From Ignavibacteriales bacterium (GTDB lineage Bacteria > Bacteroidota > Ignavibacteria > Ignavibacteriales > SURF-24): DNA of 64,000 bases. Below are positions 1 through 9,444 of the stretch, piece after piece. The stretch is taken from contig QZKB01000112.1 of assembly GCA_003599415.1 (NCBI GenBank), forward strand, positions 21,662-85,661, read 5' to 3'. A program made the position numbers and the translations under genes. Positions within the stretch are counted from its first letter, which is position 1, and each line of letters opens with the position of its first letter. The notes under the pieces were generated by a model, which was not told where the DNA came from, searched no databases, and was given only the letters and a program-made list of their open reading frames with translations.

Positions 1-1
1 C

Positions 2-379
2 ATGATTCCATATAAAGATTCGATACTGGAAGATTACTGCTGCGGACAGTTTTTCCAAAAGCAATATTCAACCTCGGGCAAAGATATAAGCCGGTTTGCT
101 GAAGACGGTAATACGGATGCACTAAATATTTTTTCTGAGTTCGGTTATCATGTGGGTGAAGGAATAAAACTCATTCTTTATTCAGTTGATCCTGAAATAA
201 TTATTCTTGGTGGTTCTGTAAGCAAGTCATTTAAGTTTTTTGAAAGAGCTATGTGGAAATCAATTGAGGGTTTTGCTTATACAAAGACTAAGGAGAATAT
301 TAAAATTGTAGTTTCTGAAACAGAGAATATTGCAATACTTGGAGCAGCTGCGTTGTATCTGGATGCGGGGAAAGAGTAA
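2..379 (+). CDS. ROK-family sugar kinase or regulator, C-terminal part
   Basis: C-terminal ~125 residues of a ROK-family protein (sugar kinase or transcriptional regulator); the 5' part lies before the window, so the first Met seen here is internal. The segment VDPEIIILGGSVSKS is the conserved ROK block in which a beta strand leads into the glycine-rich loop near the nucleotide site. The tail NIAILGAAALYLD is the usual ROK ending. The N-terminal phosphate-binding motif, the catalytic Asp and the zinc-binding motif are outside the window, so kinase and regulator cannot be told apart. It is followed by a 165-bp gap and a convergent antiporter gene. Confidence 0.8.
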   Translation: MIPYKDSILEDYCCGQFFQKQYSTSGKDISRFAEDGNTDALNIFSEFGYHVGEGIKLILYSVDPEIIILGGSVSKSFKFFERAMWKSIEGFAYTKTKENIKIVVSETENIAILGAAALYLDAGKE

Positions 380-544
380 GATTAAGAATAAGAGTAAGTT
401 TAACAGCTTAAGTATGTAACCGATCTGTGGAAATCATAACTATCTGCGTCATCTGTGTTCTATTAAATTAAACTGATTGATATCCGGATTCACTTTGCAA
501 ATGAACCGACCATATAACCAAAGCTAAGATTTTTTCCGGCAAGA

Positions 545-2239
545 CTAAGCTTTCTCCCGCTCAGTCAATCCTTTAAGAGCGGTATAAAACTCATTTACCG
601 TTTTACATTCAAGCATCTTTTCAACTTCTGTCTTTTGTTCAAATGTGCGGGCAATTTCAGCAAGAAGTTTTAACTGCAGCTCGCTGTTATCTTTTGGAGT
701 AAGAAGAAGAACAATAACTCTTGCAGGTAAATCATCAAGGGAGGAAAAATCTATTCCTACTTTTGTAACAGCAATATAAATGACAGGTTTTGTAATGTTC
801 AGCTTAGCATGAGGTATGGCTAAATAATTTACGATTCCGGTTGGAATGCTTTCCTCTCTTTGCCATACGGCATTAAATATTTCTGCTTTGCTCAGTTTAA
901 TATCAGATGCGGTTTTTTCCGCCAGTTCATTTATAATTTCCTTCTTATCTGTAACAAAGGAGAAATAAATGTTTTTTAACGAGATAAGATTTTTAAAGCT
1001 GATCTTTTTCTTTTCAGAAAGGAACAGGTTCATAAACGGGGCGCTCGTAATGGATGTAACTAACGCCATAATTACTAAGGCAACAAAAACTTTTTCCTGT
1101 ATCAGTCCGAATTGCAAAGCTAATATTCCAAGCACAATTTCCATTGCACCGCGTGAGTTCATTCCAAATCCAATTGCAAGCGATTCATTCTTATTCATAC
1201 CGCCCCAGTATGCGCCCAAACTGCATCCAAGAATTTTTCCTGTAAAAGCAAGAACCAAAAACAATATGACAATTTCAAAATCAAAGTTTGCTATAAAGTT
1301 TACCCGCAATCCGATTGATACAAAAAACAACGGGGCAAAAATGTTAGTAACAAACTGCTGCATTATTTCTCTTGTGCTTTCTTTAAGTGATGCCGAATCG
1401 CCGATTGCAATTCCCATAATGAATGCACCGAATATTGCATGAATACCGATGTACTCTGTAAAGGCGGCGCTTAAAAAACCAAGGATCAAAATAAAATTTA
1501 ATACCCCGCCGGGAAAAGCCGTTTTCTTTTGTATGAATGGCAATGCCCTGTTAATAAGTTTCCTTCCGATAAATAGTACGAATATGATGAATGAAAAAGT
1601 AAGAATAATTGTCGTGGTAAATGAAAAGCCATGACCGCCTACGCCAACCATACCGAGGAGAACGGAAAATATTATCCAGCCGATAAGATCATTGAACATT
1701 GCGGATGCGATTATTATAAATCCTATCTCAGATTTAAAAAGATTTAAATCCATTAATGTTCTTGCCACAACTGGTAACGCCGTAATTGATAACGCCGTGC
1801 CGACAAATATCGCAAATACAAGCCGGTTATCTACTTCAGCTATACCTAACCGTTGAGGCATCATATACGCCAGACCGAACCCGAGCAAAAATGGGAATAT
1901 TACTCCCATTAAACTTGTAATCGATGCAACCTTACCCTGACGAAGCACAACATTTAAATTTACTTCCAGCCCGGATACAAGCATAAGCATTATAACGGCA
2001 AGATTTGTTATTCCGTTTAAAGCTGTTGAAATATTTGCAGAGCTTATAAATAATTTATTGTAAGTTTCCGGAGCGATGGAACCGAACAGAGTTGGACCAA
2101 GTAATATTCCTGCAATTATTTCTCCGATAATAATAGGTTGCTTTATCAACCGCAGAAGTTCACCTAAACCTCTTGCTAAAAAAAGCATAAGTGAAATTAC
2201 CGTAAGGAAGATTACTATTTCCGATGAAGCAAAATTCAT
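545..2239 (-). CDS. Kef/CPA2-type cation:proton antiporter fused to a PTS EIIA domain
   Basis: Inner-membrane monovalent cation/H+ antiporter of the CPA2 family (564 residues). Residues 1 to ~410 are a run of about a dozen hydrophobic helices with the family's GEIIAGILLGP block near the N-terminus and a central FNDLIGW segment. Residues ~420-564 resemble a fructose/mannitol-type PTS EIIA domain: the motif AIPHAKL carries the phosphorylatable His (H477). The fusion suggests transport is tuned by phosphorylation or by the PTS-Ntr state; this is inference, and no EI or HPr gene is in the window. The Usp gene ends 3 bp upstream, so the two are probably co-transcribed. Confidence 0.87.
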   Translation of the reverse strand: MNFASSEIVIFLTVISLMLFLARGLGELLRLIKQPIIIGEIIAGILLGPTLFGSIAPETYNKLFISSANISTALNGITNLAVIMLMLVSGLEVNLNVVLRQGKVASITSLMGVIFPFLLGFGLAYMMPQRLGIAEVDNRLVFAIFVGTALSITALPVVARTLMDLNLFKSEIGFIIIASAMFNDLIGWIIFSVLLGMVGVGGHGFSFTTTIILTFSFIIFVLFIGRKLINRALPFIQKKTAFPGGVLNFILILGFLSAAFTEYIGIHAIFGAFIMGIAIGDSASLKESTREIMQQFVTNIFAPLFFVSIGLRVNFIANFDFEIVILFLVLAFTGKILGCSLGAYWGGMNKNESLAIGFGMNSRGAMEIVLGILALQFGLIQEKVFVALVIMALVTSITSAPFMNLFLSEKKKISFKNLISLKNIYFSFVTDKKEIINELAEKTASDIKLSKAEIFNAVWQREESIPTGIVNYLAIPHAKLNITKPVIYIAVTKVGIDFSSLDDLPARVIVLLLTPKDNSELQLKLLAEIARTFEQKTEVEKMLECKTVNEFYTALKGLTEREKA

Positions 2240-2242
2240 TTA

Positions 2243-3100
2243 TTAATTTACATCAACTTCTGACTTAACAATAAGCAGTGGGCAGGGAATATCCGAGAAA
2301 GTAAACTCAATATCATGCTGAAATACCTTATCCCAGAAACTCATTTTCCGTTTGGGAGCAGAAAGTACAAGAAGGTCGGCGTTGACTTCTTCAGCATATT
2401 TGTTCACTTCCCATCCTTCTTTACCGTAAAGGCAGGTTGTTGTTACATTCAACCCGGTAAGTTGTAATTCTCTTATAAGCATACCCATCTTAGATTTTTC
2501 TTCTTCTTTCCATGAAGTTCTTACTTCCTCGGCTTCTTTAAGTGAACCGTCATCATTAACACTCATTGCAAAACCGGGCACCTGGAATTCCCTCACAAGA
2601 ATCAGGTCGGTTGAATTATTAAGCAGTGCAAATTTATATGCGGTTCTGACTGTAAATTCACCCTGAGGAGAATAATCCACCGTAACGCATATTTTTTTAT
2701 AATCAGTTCTATTAATTGATGTTCTGGGGCAAATTAAAATTGAGCAGGGTGCTTCCCTCATAACCCTGCGGGCAACAGAACCGAAGTAATATTTAATCAT
2801 GCTTTCTTTTTCAAGAGCACCGGAAATTAACAGATCAACCTGCTTCTCTTTGCATTTCTTTATAATTGAATCTGCAACATCTCCATGTTCATACTCAATT
2901 GTAGTTTTATCAGTCTCCAGTCCGCTTGAGATTATCATTTCATCAAGCCGTTTAACTGTACTTTCATTCTTTTCACCAACGTGAATAAGAATTAGTTCTG
3001 CGTTAAACAACCTTTGCAGTTTCTTTGCTTCGGCAAGTAATGCATGCCCTGTTGGAGAAAAAGTAATTGCCAATCCAATTTTTTTGAATGAGGTTTCCAT
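2243..3100 (-). CDS. Tandem universal stress protein (two Usp domains)
   Basis: Cytoplasmic universal stress protein with two Usp domains (about residues 5-135 and 140-285). The first keeps an ATP-loop-like stretch ending YYFGSVARRVMREAPCSIL, close to the family's G-x2-G-x9-G(S/T) motif but with the first glycines degenerate. The second ends with IPCPLLIVKS. An ATG beginning METSFKK is used here; an in-frame GTG nine bases upstream is possible, and neither has a clear Shine-Dalgarno. Its stop lies 3 bp from the antiporter start, a common Usp-transporter pairing that suggests Usp modulates the transporter in response to energy or salt stress. Confidence 0.85.
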   Translation of the reverse strand: METSFKKIGLAITFSPTGHALLAEAKKLQRLFNAELILIHVGEKNESTVKRLDEMIISSGLETDKTTIEYEHGDVADSIIKKCKEKQVDLLISGALEKESMIKYYFGSVARRVMREAPCSILICPRTSINRTDYKKICVTVDYSPQGEFTVRTAYKFALLNNSTDLILVREFQVPGFAMSVNDDGSLKEAEEVRTSWKEEEKSKMGMLIRELQLTGLNVTTTCLYGKEGWEVNKYAEEVNADLLVLSAPKRKMSFWDKVFQHDIEFTFSDIPCPLLIVKSEVDVN

Positions 3101-3185
3101 ATACGACACATTATTTTTTTAATTCACCCTATCCGTTCTCTCTTTATAAGAGAGTAGGATTAAAAGAGTGAGTTTTAATTAAATA

Positions 3186-5363
3186 TTAATTTATTTTAAG
3201 TTCCTTCAGCAGGTTATCTGCTGCTCCAAAATTTTCTACAACCCAAAGCACAAAACGAATATCAACACCAATTGAACGGCTATAATCTTCGCTCCATGCA
3301 TAATCATTTATAGTCGCCTCGTAAGCCCTATCGTAGTTTACACCAATAATCTCGCCGTTTGCATTAAGAATAGGACTGCCCGAGTTTCCACCGGTTGTAT
3401 CCATATTATAAAGCAGCGCAACAGGAACATCATTTAAATTCTTACTCCTGAATTTACCGAAATCTTTTTTCATATAAAGCTGGTACAGTTCATTTGGGAT
3501 ATGATAATCGCCCCCAAGAAAGCTTTTCTCAATCATTCCTTTTAATGATGTGAACGGTGAATAATAAACAGCATCAGCCGGCGTATAACCACGCACATAA
3601 CCATAAGTTAATCGTAAGGTATTGTTTGCATCGGGAATAAACTCAGTTTTCTTCCAGATTTTTTTTACCTCATTCAGGTTTACAGAAAGCTTATCAAGCA
3701 ATCCTTCGTTATAACTATTTTTCTCTTCAAGAATTTTCTGCTGTTCCTTCAATTGAATAACAAAATTAATAACAGGATTATCAATGTCAGCTAATTCTTC
3801 ATAGGATTTGCCGAACATTTCATCAAGTTCTTCTTTGTTTAAAAGATCATTGTCATCATAAAAGTTGTTTATCACATCATGGATTTGAGTATCGTTTTCT
3901 TTTCCTGCAATAAGTTTATCAACTGCGTCTACCCGTGAATCATCATTAAAATTAATAGCATATTGAAAAAGCTTAGCTAAAATTGTTGTGTCGAATTCAA
4001 TATTAAAATTCGACAATGCTGTTTCAAATGATTTTTTATATTGCGGCAGGTTCTGTTCTTTATAAGCAGGCTTTCTTTCATTATCGGGCTTCTTCGTTTC
4101 AACTGAACATTCCAAAAGTGAATTAGCCAAACTAATTAATATTGTTGAGCGGGACATCTGGCCAAACCAGAGTGACCTGGAAACATTTTTCTCAATATCA
4201 TCATAAACATTTGCAATTTCCGGAAGAAGATTTCCATACTTGCTTTTCAGTTCAGGTGAAGAATCAATAAAAGCCTGAAGCTGTTTTTCTTCTTCAACTT
4301 TTTTATTAACAAGATTAAGTCTTCTTAGTCCAAGCAGTTTCCCCTTGTAATTTTTAGTTGTGTTTGCAAGACCTTTAATCTTTCCCGCAAATTGTAATTC
4401 AAGCGACGGATTACCCTTACCAAGTTTTAACATCTGCTCAATCTGGAAATCATAAAACTCAGATATAAACGGAAGCTGGTATTTTTCCTGTAGTTTAAGA
4501 AACTGCGATGGTTTATGTCTGTATGTTCTGCCGGGATAACCAAGTATGAAAAGGAAATCATTTTCATTAACACCATCAGGATTAACTTTAAGATATTGTT
4601 TTGGTTTGAAGGGAATATTCTCTTTCGAATATTCAGCTGAACTCCCGTCGGGAGCAGTATAAGCCCGAAGAAAAGAAAAGTCACCCGTATGCCGCGGCCA
4701 TACCCAGTTATCGCTTTCGCCGCCAAACTCGCCAATGCTTCTTGGTGGAACATAAACCAGTCGTACGTCTTTAAAAAATTTATACTTGAACAATACATAA
4801 GTCTCACCTTCAAACATCTCGGCAATTTCCGCGCGTATAGTTTTATCCCCTGCTTCTGCCTGGGTAATTAATTCCTTTCGCACTTTGTCAATAGTTTTAT
4901 TTCTTTCCTTAATATCAGTAACATCTTTAACAGCGCTCAGTATTTTCTCAGAAACATCCTCGTAGGAATCAATAATTTTACAGATCATTCCTTTTGCCTG
5001 AATTTCTTCTTCTTTGCATTTAGCCACAAATCCGTTTTCAAGATAATTATTTTCAAGTGTGCTTGCGGCCTGCACTGCACCAAATGAACAATGATGATTT
5101 GTTATTATCAAACCATCACCGGAAACAAATGAACCTGTACAACCGCCAATGTTTACAAGCGCATCAACAAGACTTACACCATTGGGATTATAAACCTCCG
5201 AGATGTCAATTTTTAATCCTGCTTTTTTCAGATCAAGTTTTTTAATTTCACTTAAAGGGTACATCCCCTCTTCCCATCTTGGGAATAGCACTTCTGAAGA
5301 CAATGAAATAAAGGGAATAATCAAAACTAAAACAGAAAAGAGGACATGTTTTTTGAAATTCAT
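3186..5363 (-). CDS. S46 family dipeptidyl-peptidase, DPP11-like (Asp/Glu specific)
   Basis: Secreted or periplasmic serine exopeptidase that removes dipeptides from peptide N-termini (725 residues, normal S46 length). A signal peptide covers about residues 1-22. The trypsin-like catalytic elements are visible: TNHHCSFGA (catalytic His, residues 90/91), DNWVWPRHTGDFSFLRAY, and GGNSGSP with nucleophile Ser661. Eighteen residues after that Ser comes Arg679 (NYDRAYE). In Porphyromonas enzymes an Arg here (R673) defines DPP11, which prefers Asp/Glu at P1, while Gly defines DPP7. The acidic specificity is therefore inferred from one residue. It is the only peptidase gene seen nearby. Confidence 0.92.
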   Translation of the reverse strand: MNFKKHVLFSVLVLIIPFISLSSEVLFPRWEEGMYPLSEIKKLDLKKAGLKIDISEVYNPNGVSLVDALVNIGGCTGSFVSGDGLIITNHHCSFGAVQAASTLENNYLENGFVAKCKEEEIQAKGMICKIIDSYEDVSEKILSAVKDVTDIKERNKTIDKVRKELITQAEAGDKTIRAEIAEMFEGETYVLFKYKFFKDVRLVYVPPRSIGEFGGESDNWVWPRHTGDFSFLRAYTAPDGSSAEYSKENIPFKPKQYLKVNPDGVNENDFLFILGYPGRTYRHKPSQFLKLQEKYQLPFISEFYDFQIEQMLKLGKGNPSLELQFAGKIKGLANTTKNYKGKLLGLRRLNLVNKKVEEEKQLQAFIDSSPELKSKYGNLLPEIANVYDDIEKNVSRSLWFGQMSRSTILISLANSLLECSVETKKPDNERKPAYKEQNLPQYKKSFETALSNFNIEFDTTILAKLFQYAINFNDDSRVDAVDKLIAGKENDTQIHDVINNFYDDNDLLNKEELDEMFGKSYEELADIDNPVINFVIQLKEQQKILEEKNSYNEGLLDKLSVNLNEVKKIWKKTEFIPDANNTLRLTYGYVRGYTPADAVYYSPFTSLKGMIEKSFLGGDYHIPNELYQLYMKKDFGKFRSKNLNDVPVALLYNMDTTGGNSGSPILNANGEIIGVNYDRAYEATINDYAWSEDYSRSIGVDIRFVLWVVENFGAADNLLKELKIN

Positions 5364-5508
5364 TACTAAGACCTTATTTAATTTTAATAGATATACCGGG
5401 GAGGGTTAAAACCACTCGCCTCAATTATTTTCGCCTAAAATTAGAAAAATCTTTAGTGATTGGAAATAAAATAATTTGGCAGGCAGGTAAATAAGTATAT
5501 AAATAAAG

Positions 5509-5530
5509 AAGCCACTTAAACAAGCGGCTT
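5509..5530 (-). terminator. Terminator of the lipoprotein gene
   Basis: Inverted repeat with arms AAGCCACTT and AAGCGGCTT (one wobble), loop AAAC, 17 bp past the stop of the minus-strand lipoprotein gene. On the minus strand it is followed by a T-rich run. The plus-strand side also has five Ts, so it may work both ways. Confidence 0.6.
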
Positions 5531-5546
5531 TTTATAATTTTATATT

Positions 5547-6293
5547 TTATATAACAACTTCACCTGTAGCAAGATTTATTGTAAAAGTCTTGCTATTTAT
5601 CTTTAATGAAGCCATTGAATTTCCGAGGTAACTCAGTTCACCGGTAAAATTAAATTCTTTTCCTGTACTTGTTTTTCCGGCAAATGTAATCCTTATTGCC
5701 CCACTCATAATTTTCCTTGTCAGTTTCTCCACTTCAATGGAATCTAAAACAGCATTAAGAGTTGATGTAAATGATACTTTATTTCTAACCTTTGACGACG
5801 TATTACCTTTTCTGGTATAAGAACCTTCAATAAGGTAATTAGCTTTAAGATCAATAATATGATTTACATATATAACTGCATCAGAAGTATCAACCGAGGT
5901 CACTTTCGTCCCGTTAAAGTTTCCTTTTATTGTAAAATTAAAAATTAATTTGTTACCCAGATTTGTAAAATCCCAACCATACGAAATAGTATAATAGTAG
6001 CTGTAATGCTCACCTGATTTTTGTTTTACAATTACAGTATCAAACAGAAAAGTTTTCGATGCTTTTGGAAGCTTTGAGCCTACGGCAGCATAAGTAGATT
6101 CATTTATTTGCGAGGAGAGTCCGTTAGCAGAACTGCTCTCGCTAAAGCAGGCAGCAAAATAATCAGCAGCATCTTCTTCTGTCATTGACAGATTATTTGC
6201 TGTAGGATTGCTCTCTTCTTTTGAGCATCCGGAATGAATAAAAATACTTGTAAAGCAAAGTAAGATGAGTAGGATAAAGAAATTACGTTCCAT
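5547..6293 (-). CDS. Predicted lipoprotein of unknown function
   Basis: About 248 residues. It begins with a lipoprotein signal (MERNFFILL..., hydrophobic core, lipobox IHSGC, then SKEES), so it is probably anchored in the outer or inner membrane facing the periplasm. The remainder is rich in beta strand, Ser and Thr (VTSVDTSDAVIYVNH, FAGKTSTGKEFNFTGE), like small beta-sandwich lipoproteins of Bacteroidota. No family is recognised. The ATG at 6293 is preceded by AAAGGTGA at good spacing; a longer reading from an upstream GTG would place the start inside that ribosome site. It has its own terminator and stands alone. Confidence 0.7.
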   Translation of the reverse strand: MERNFFILLILLCFTSIFIHSGCSKEESNPTANNLSMTEEDAADYFAACFSESSSANGLSSQINESTYAAVGSKLPKASKTFLFDTVIVKQKSGEHYSYYYTISYGWDFTNLGNKLIFNFTIKGNFNGTKVTSVDTSDAVIYVNHIIDLKANYLIEGSYTRKGNTSSKVRNKVSFTSTLNAVLDSIEVEKLTRKIMSGAIRITFAGKTSTGKEFNFTGELSYLGNSMASLKINSKTFTINLATGEVVI

Positions 6294-6410
6294 ATCAGTC
6301 ACCTTTTATTTCTTACTTATTTAGGTTTTTATTTGTTGAAAAGGACTTTATAAATATAAGACTTTACAAAGATAATTGGAGTCCGGTTAAAACAATTGAG
6401 TATAAAACAC

Positions 6411-7589
6411 TTACTTAAGTAAAAGCATTTCCCTTGTTTGAATAAAATGCCCGGCTTGTAATCTATAATAATAAATTCCGCTTGGCAGATTGCTGCCCTC
6501 GCTGGTGGTAGAAAATTCAACATCATATGTCCCGGCAGATAATTCTTTGTTTATTAAGGTAATTATTTCTTTGCCGAGAATATTGTATATTCGTAGAGAC
6601 GTCATATATGACGTCTCTACATTTGGTAATGTAAATTTTATTGTTGTGGTTGGATTAAAAGGATTCGGATAATTCTGTTCAAGCTTAAAGACGAGCGGAG
6701 TCGAAGTATCATTTTCAACTTCAGTAACAGGAAAGATTTTGTTAATCGTAAAATCAACCCAGAATAAACCTGCACAATTTATTACGCTCTGGATCAACTT
6801 ATCCCCGATTGTCTTTACAGGATCATTCAATTTACTCCACCAAACTTCATCTGCTTTATATCCAAATTGAAATGCAACCTTGTTCTTTGAGAAACTTTGC
6901 CCCCACGATTTAAACTCACTTACCATTGCATTAAAAGGATTTGATGAAAAATTAAAATCCTGGCTGTCATCCACAAATAAAATGTTTCCCCTGTAAGTTG
7001 CGGGCATCCAGCTTTGACTGTAATGCTTTAAGAAAAGAGTATAGGTAGAATCAAATGATTTAACTTTCTTTTCCCATCTTTCGGCTTCAGCATTGGTAAC
7101 TTTCCTGCCGCCGTTATAGGATTGAGCGTCAAGCCATTCAACATCAACACCAAAACCGACAATACATTGATGATACCCGTACCTTGACAATGCAATATGA
7201 ATAAGAGTATCAACGCTTGCTGCGCCCGGCTCCACCTGAAGCCAGACTTTGATACCTTCCTCATCAAATTTAGAAAGGTATTGTTCATTCTGATCTGAGC
7301 TAATAAAACTAACGTGAGATATGCTTAAACCATTCGATGGAAAATTAAACTGAGTATTTCCATTGTCTATGTATAAACTGATAATCCAGATACCTGCCGG
7401 TGAAAAATCCTGAAATTTTGAGGCGATGGAATTACCTACATTCGTCCAGTAATCTGCATTTGGAAATTGATTGTTGGGATAACTTTGCAATATTCTTGAA
7501 GCGCGGAAACCCGCAGCTTTAAAATCTGTAGTTTGCGCAAATGAAGTTGAAAGCAGAACAAAGGAAATAATAACTAATTGTTTTTTCAT
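6411..7589 (-). CDS. T9SS-sorted secreted protein, possible TIM-barrel glycosidase
   Basis: 392 residues: signal peptide (to about residue 18, SFAQ), a globular domain to ~300, and a type A T9SS sorting domain (EQNYPNPFNPTTTIKFTLP ... SGIYYYRL ... REMLLLK). It should be exported and attached at, or released from, the cell surface. The globular part has aromatic and acidic motifs (KVWLQVEPG, GFGVDVEWLD, VAFQFGYKADEVWW) reminiscent of TIM-barrel glycan-active proteins, but no family is firmly recognised. Its start overlaps the GH9 stop by 4 bp (ATGA), which points to translational coupling and a shared glycan substrate. The sorting domain is split by an in-frame 28-bp palindrome coding VETSYMTSL (listed separately). 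Confidence 0.78.
   Translation of the reverse strand: MKKQLVIISFVLLSTSFAQTTDFKAAGFRASRILQSYPNNQFPNADYWTNVGNSIASKFQDFSPAGIWIISLYIDNGNTQFNFPSNGLSISHVSFISSDQNEQYLSKFDEEGIKVWLQVEPGAASVDTLIHIALSRYGYHQCIVGFGVDVEWLDAQSYNGGRKVTNAEAERWEKKVKSFDSTYTLFLKHYSQSWMPATYRGNILFVDDSQDFNFSSNPFNAMVSEFKSWGQSFSKNKVAFQFGYKADEVWWSKLNDPVKTIGDKLIQSVINCAGLFWVDFTINKIFPVTEVENDTSTPLVFKLEQNYPNPFNPTTTIKFTLPNVETSYMTSLRIYNILGKEIITLINKELSAGTYDVEFSTTSEGSNLPSGIYYYRLQAGHFIQTREMLLLK
6593..6620. repeat. 28-bp perfect palindrome inside a T9SS sorting domain (copy 1)
   Basis: Half-site GTAGAGACGTCATA followed by its exact reverse complement, no mismatches. It lies inside the coding sequence of the T9SS protein and is translated as part of VETSYMTSL, between the IKFTLP and YNILGKE blocks. 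An identical copy is at 43734-43761 at the homologous codons of another sorting domain. There is no T-run, so it is not a terminator. Confidence 0.9.
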
Positions 7590-9352
7590 TTCTTTCCTTC
7601 AGCTTCCATTGCCGATAAATAATAAATCAATCCTGCTGTTCCATCCATTGTCGGTTCATTTGTCGAATAATCACCATAGTCGTCATGATAAACAATAAAG
7701 CTTGACTGAAAGTCTTTATACTCATCATCACTGTGCAGAGTTAAACCGATTAGCTTATTGTAAATTGTTGTATACACAGGGCCATCAACCAAACCGCCTG
7801 GAATCTGGTACCGGTTATTCAATGTAAATCCTGAATGCGTATCCAAGGGAGAATCTCCATTTGCAGGTAAACCTACAATCATACTTGTACCCCAAGGATT
7901 GCAACCGAACAGCCAATCACATAGCGCTGCTTCCATTTCTATAAAAGTTTTATCATCGGTTAATTCGTTATATAAATCAGCCTGGGTAATTGCGGCAGAG
8001 ATTAAATTATTTGAGCACCAGATAAACGGAATACCGATTAGGAAAGGATTACTCTTTCCACGATTCTGAATTTTTTCCAGGCCTTTCTTTAAGTTAGCAG
8101 TAAACTCTTTCGCGTTATCTTTCTTTTCATTCGCAATTATGTAATGACCAAGATTTAAAAACGGGTACCACTGGTAATGTCTTGCAGTATCCTTTCCCAT
8201 CCATGGAGTTACAGTTTCATCCTTTCCATAAATAACTGCATCGGTTAAATATTTTTTCTTTCCTGTTATTTTGAAAAGCTGGGCAGCTGCTAATTCCATA
8301 TCATCAACATAATTATCTTCTTCATAAAAATACGGACCTTTGCATGGAGCAGTCTGGCAAACACCCGGATTTTTTCTTCCATACTCATAAGCTTCAATTG
8401 CTTTTTTATTAAGAAGCTTTGAAAACTCAGGATAAAAACCTTTTAATAAATCAGAACCAAGAGCAAATGATGAAGCAAATTTTCCGGCAATAGATGCAAT
8501 GCCTGTGGCCCTGTTCTTATATTTGAATACTCCCTGCGGTTTGCCAGTGCAATAATAAACCGGTCTGCCAAGTCCCGGACCTTTCCCGTAATCAATTTTA
8601 TCAACTGTTGGAAGATCGTAAAGAGCATGATCCCTGTCGTCTGCAATCTGATTAAACATCATTTCGTTTCCGGGATTCATTCTTACAAGCCAATCCAAAC
8701 CCCATTTAGCCTCATCAAGAATATCAGGCATTCCATTCGGGCCTTCATTTCCGTATGCATCAAATAAATCTCCAAATGATTCCGGATTCTGCTGATAAGC
8801 AAATAACATCTGAAATGTTGCTGTAGCTGAAGTAGTAACATATTGCAAATAATCAGAAGCGTCATGCCATCCGCCTCTTACATCAATAAAAGTTGAATCG
8901 AGTGTGGGATGATAAATAATAAATCCATCATGAGTGTGGCAGGAATCTTTTAAAAATGGATTATAACCGCATCGCTGCTGGCGCATATAGTTGAGAAGAA
9001 AATCTGCCGTTCCTTTGTAAACATCCTTTGCAATTTTAAATACAGGAGACTTATCACGTTCAATTTTAATATAGTATTCACCTTCTTCTTCAAGCGCAGA
9101 AAAATCCAGCCGGTAACCTTTTTCAAAAGCTGCAAATTTACCATAAGCTTTAATTTCGCTTGAACTAAAAACTATCTGGTTTGTTTTTGCATTACAAACC
9201 TGGAATGTAACAGCTTCATAATCATCTTTAGTTAAAAGTACGGCTACTTTAATTGATTTTGGCAGATAACCAAGTTGGTTCACTCGAATCCATCTTTGCT
9301 GAGGAAACATTAATGTTGAAAGTAAAATTGAGACAAATAAAATCTTTTTCAT
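7586..9352 (-). CDS. Glycoside hydrolase family 9 (endoglucanase-like)
   Basis: Secreted inverting beta-glycanase, 588 residues. Signal peptide at ~1-18; an Ig-like N-terminal domain typical of many GH9 enzymes (WIRVNQLGYLPKS...) to ~105; then the (alpha/alpha)6 barrel. Catalytic features: GGWHDASDY (Asp164/Asp167, base and nucleophilic-water position) and DYSTNEPTMDGTAGL (Glu566, acid). The substrate-cleft block DTHSGFTLNNRYQIPGG is also present. Beta-1,4-glucan or a related polysaccharide is the likely substrate. It has no T9SS sorting domain, unlike its translationally coupled downstream partner, so it may stay periplasmic or depend on another route. It is first gene of the pair. Confidence 0.92.
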   Translation of the reverse strand: MKKILFVSILLSTLMFPQQRWIRVNQLGYLPKSIKVAVLLTKDDYEAVTFQVCNAKTNQIVFSSSEIKAYGKFAAFEKGYRLDFSALEEEGEYYIKIERDKSPVFKIAKDVYKGTADFLLNYMRQQRCGYNPFLKDSCHTHDGFIIYHPTLDSTFIDVRGGWHDASDYLQYVTTSATATFQMLFAYQQNPESFGDLFDAYGNEGPNGMPDILDEAKWGLDWLVRMNPGNEMMFNQIADDRDHALYDLPTVDKIDYGKGPGLGRPVYYCTGKPQGVFKYKNRATGIASIAGKFASSFALGSDLLKGFYPEFSKLLNKKAIEAYEYGRKNPGVCQTAPCKGPYFYEEDNYVDDMELAAAQLFKITGKKKYLTDAVIYGKDETVTPWMGKDTARHYQWYPFLNLGHYIIANEKKDNAKEFTANLKKGLEKIQNRGKSNPFLIGIPFIWCSNNLISAAITQADLYNELTDDKTFIEMEAALCDWLFGCNPWGTSMIVGLPANGDSPLDTHSGFTLNNRYQIPGGLVDGPVYTTIYNKLIGLTLHSDDEYKDFQSSFIVYHDDYGDYSTNEPTMDGTAGLIYYLSAMEAEGKK

Positions 9353-9444
9353 TTTATACCTTTTTAGGCTTAATAAGAATTGTTCTTAATATAATGAATT
9401 CAGGAATGTTTGCTGAGAGAATATTTTATAAAAATTTTTGTGAA

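Noticed and set aside
969..1442. 157-residue plus-strand frame opposite the antiporter
   Set aside because: It lies entirely within the antiporter gene and has no coding character of its own.
3138..3154. Hairpin CTCTCTT-TAT-AAGAGAG as terminator of the Usp/S46 region
   Set aside because: A 7-bp stem without a T-run on either strand; position does not match a gene end well enough to call.
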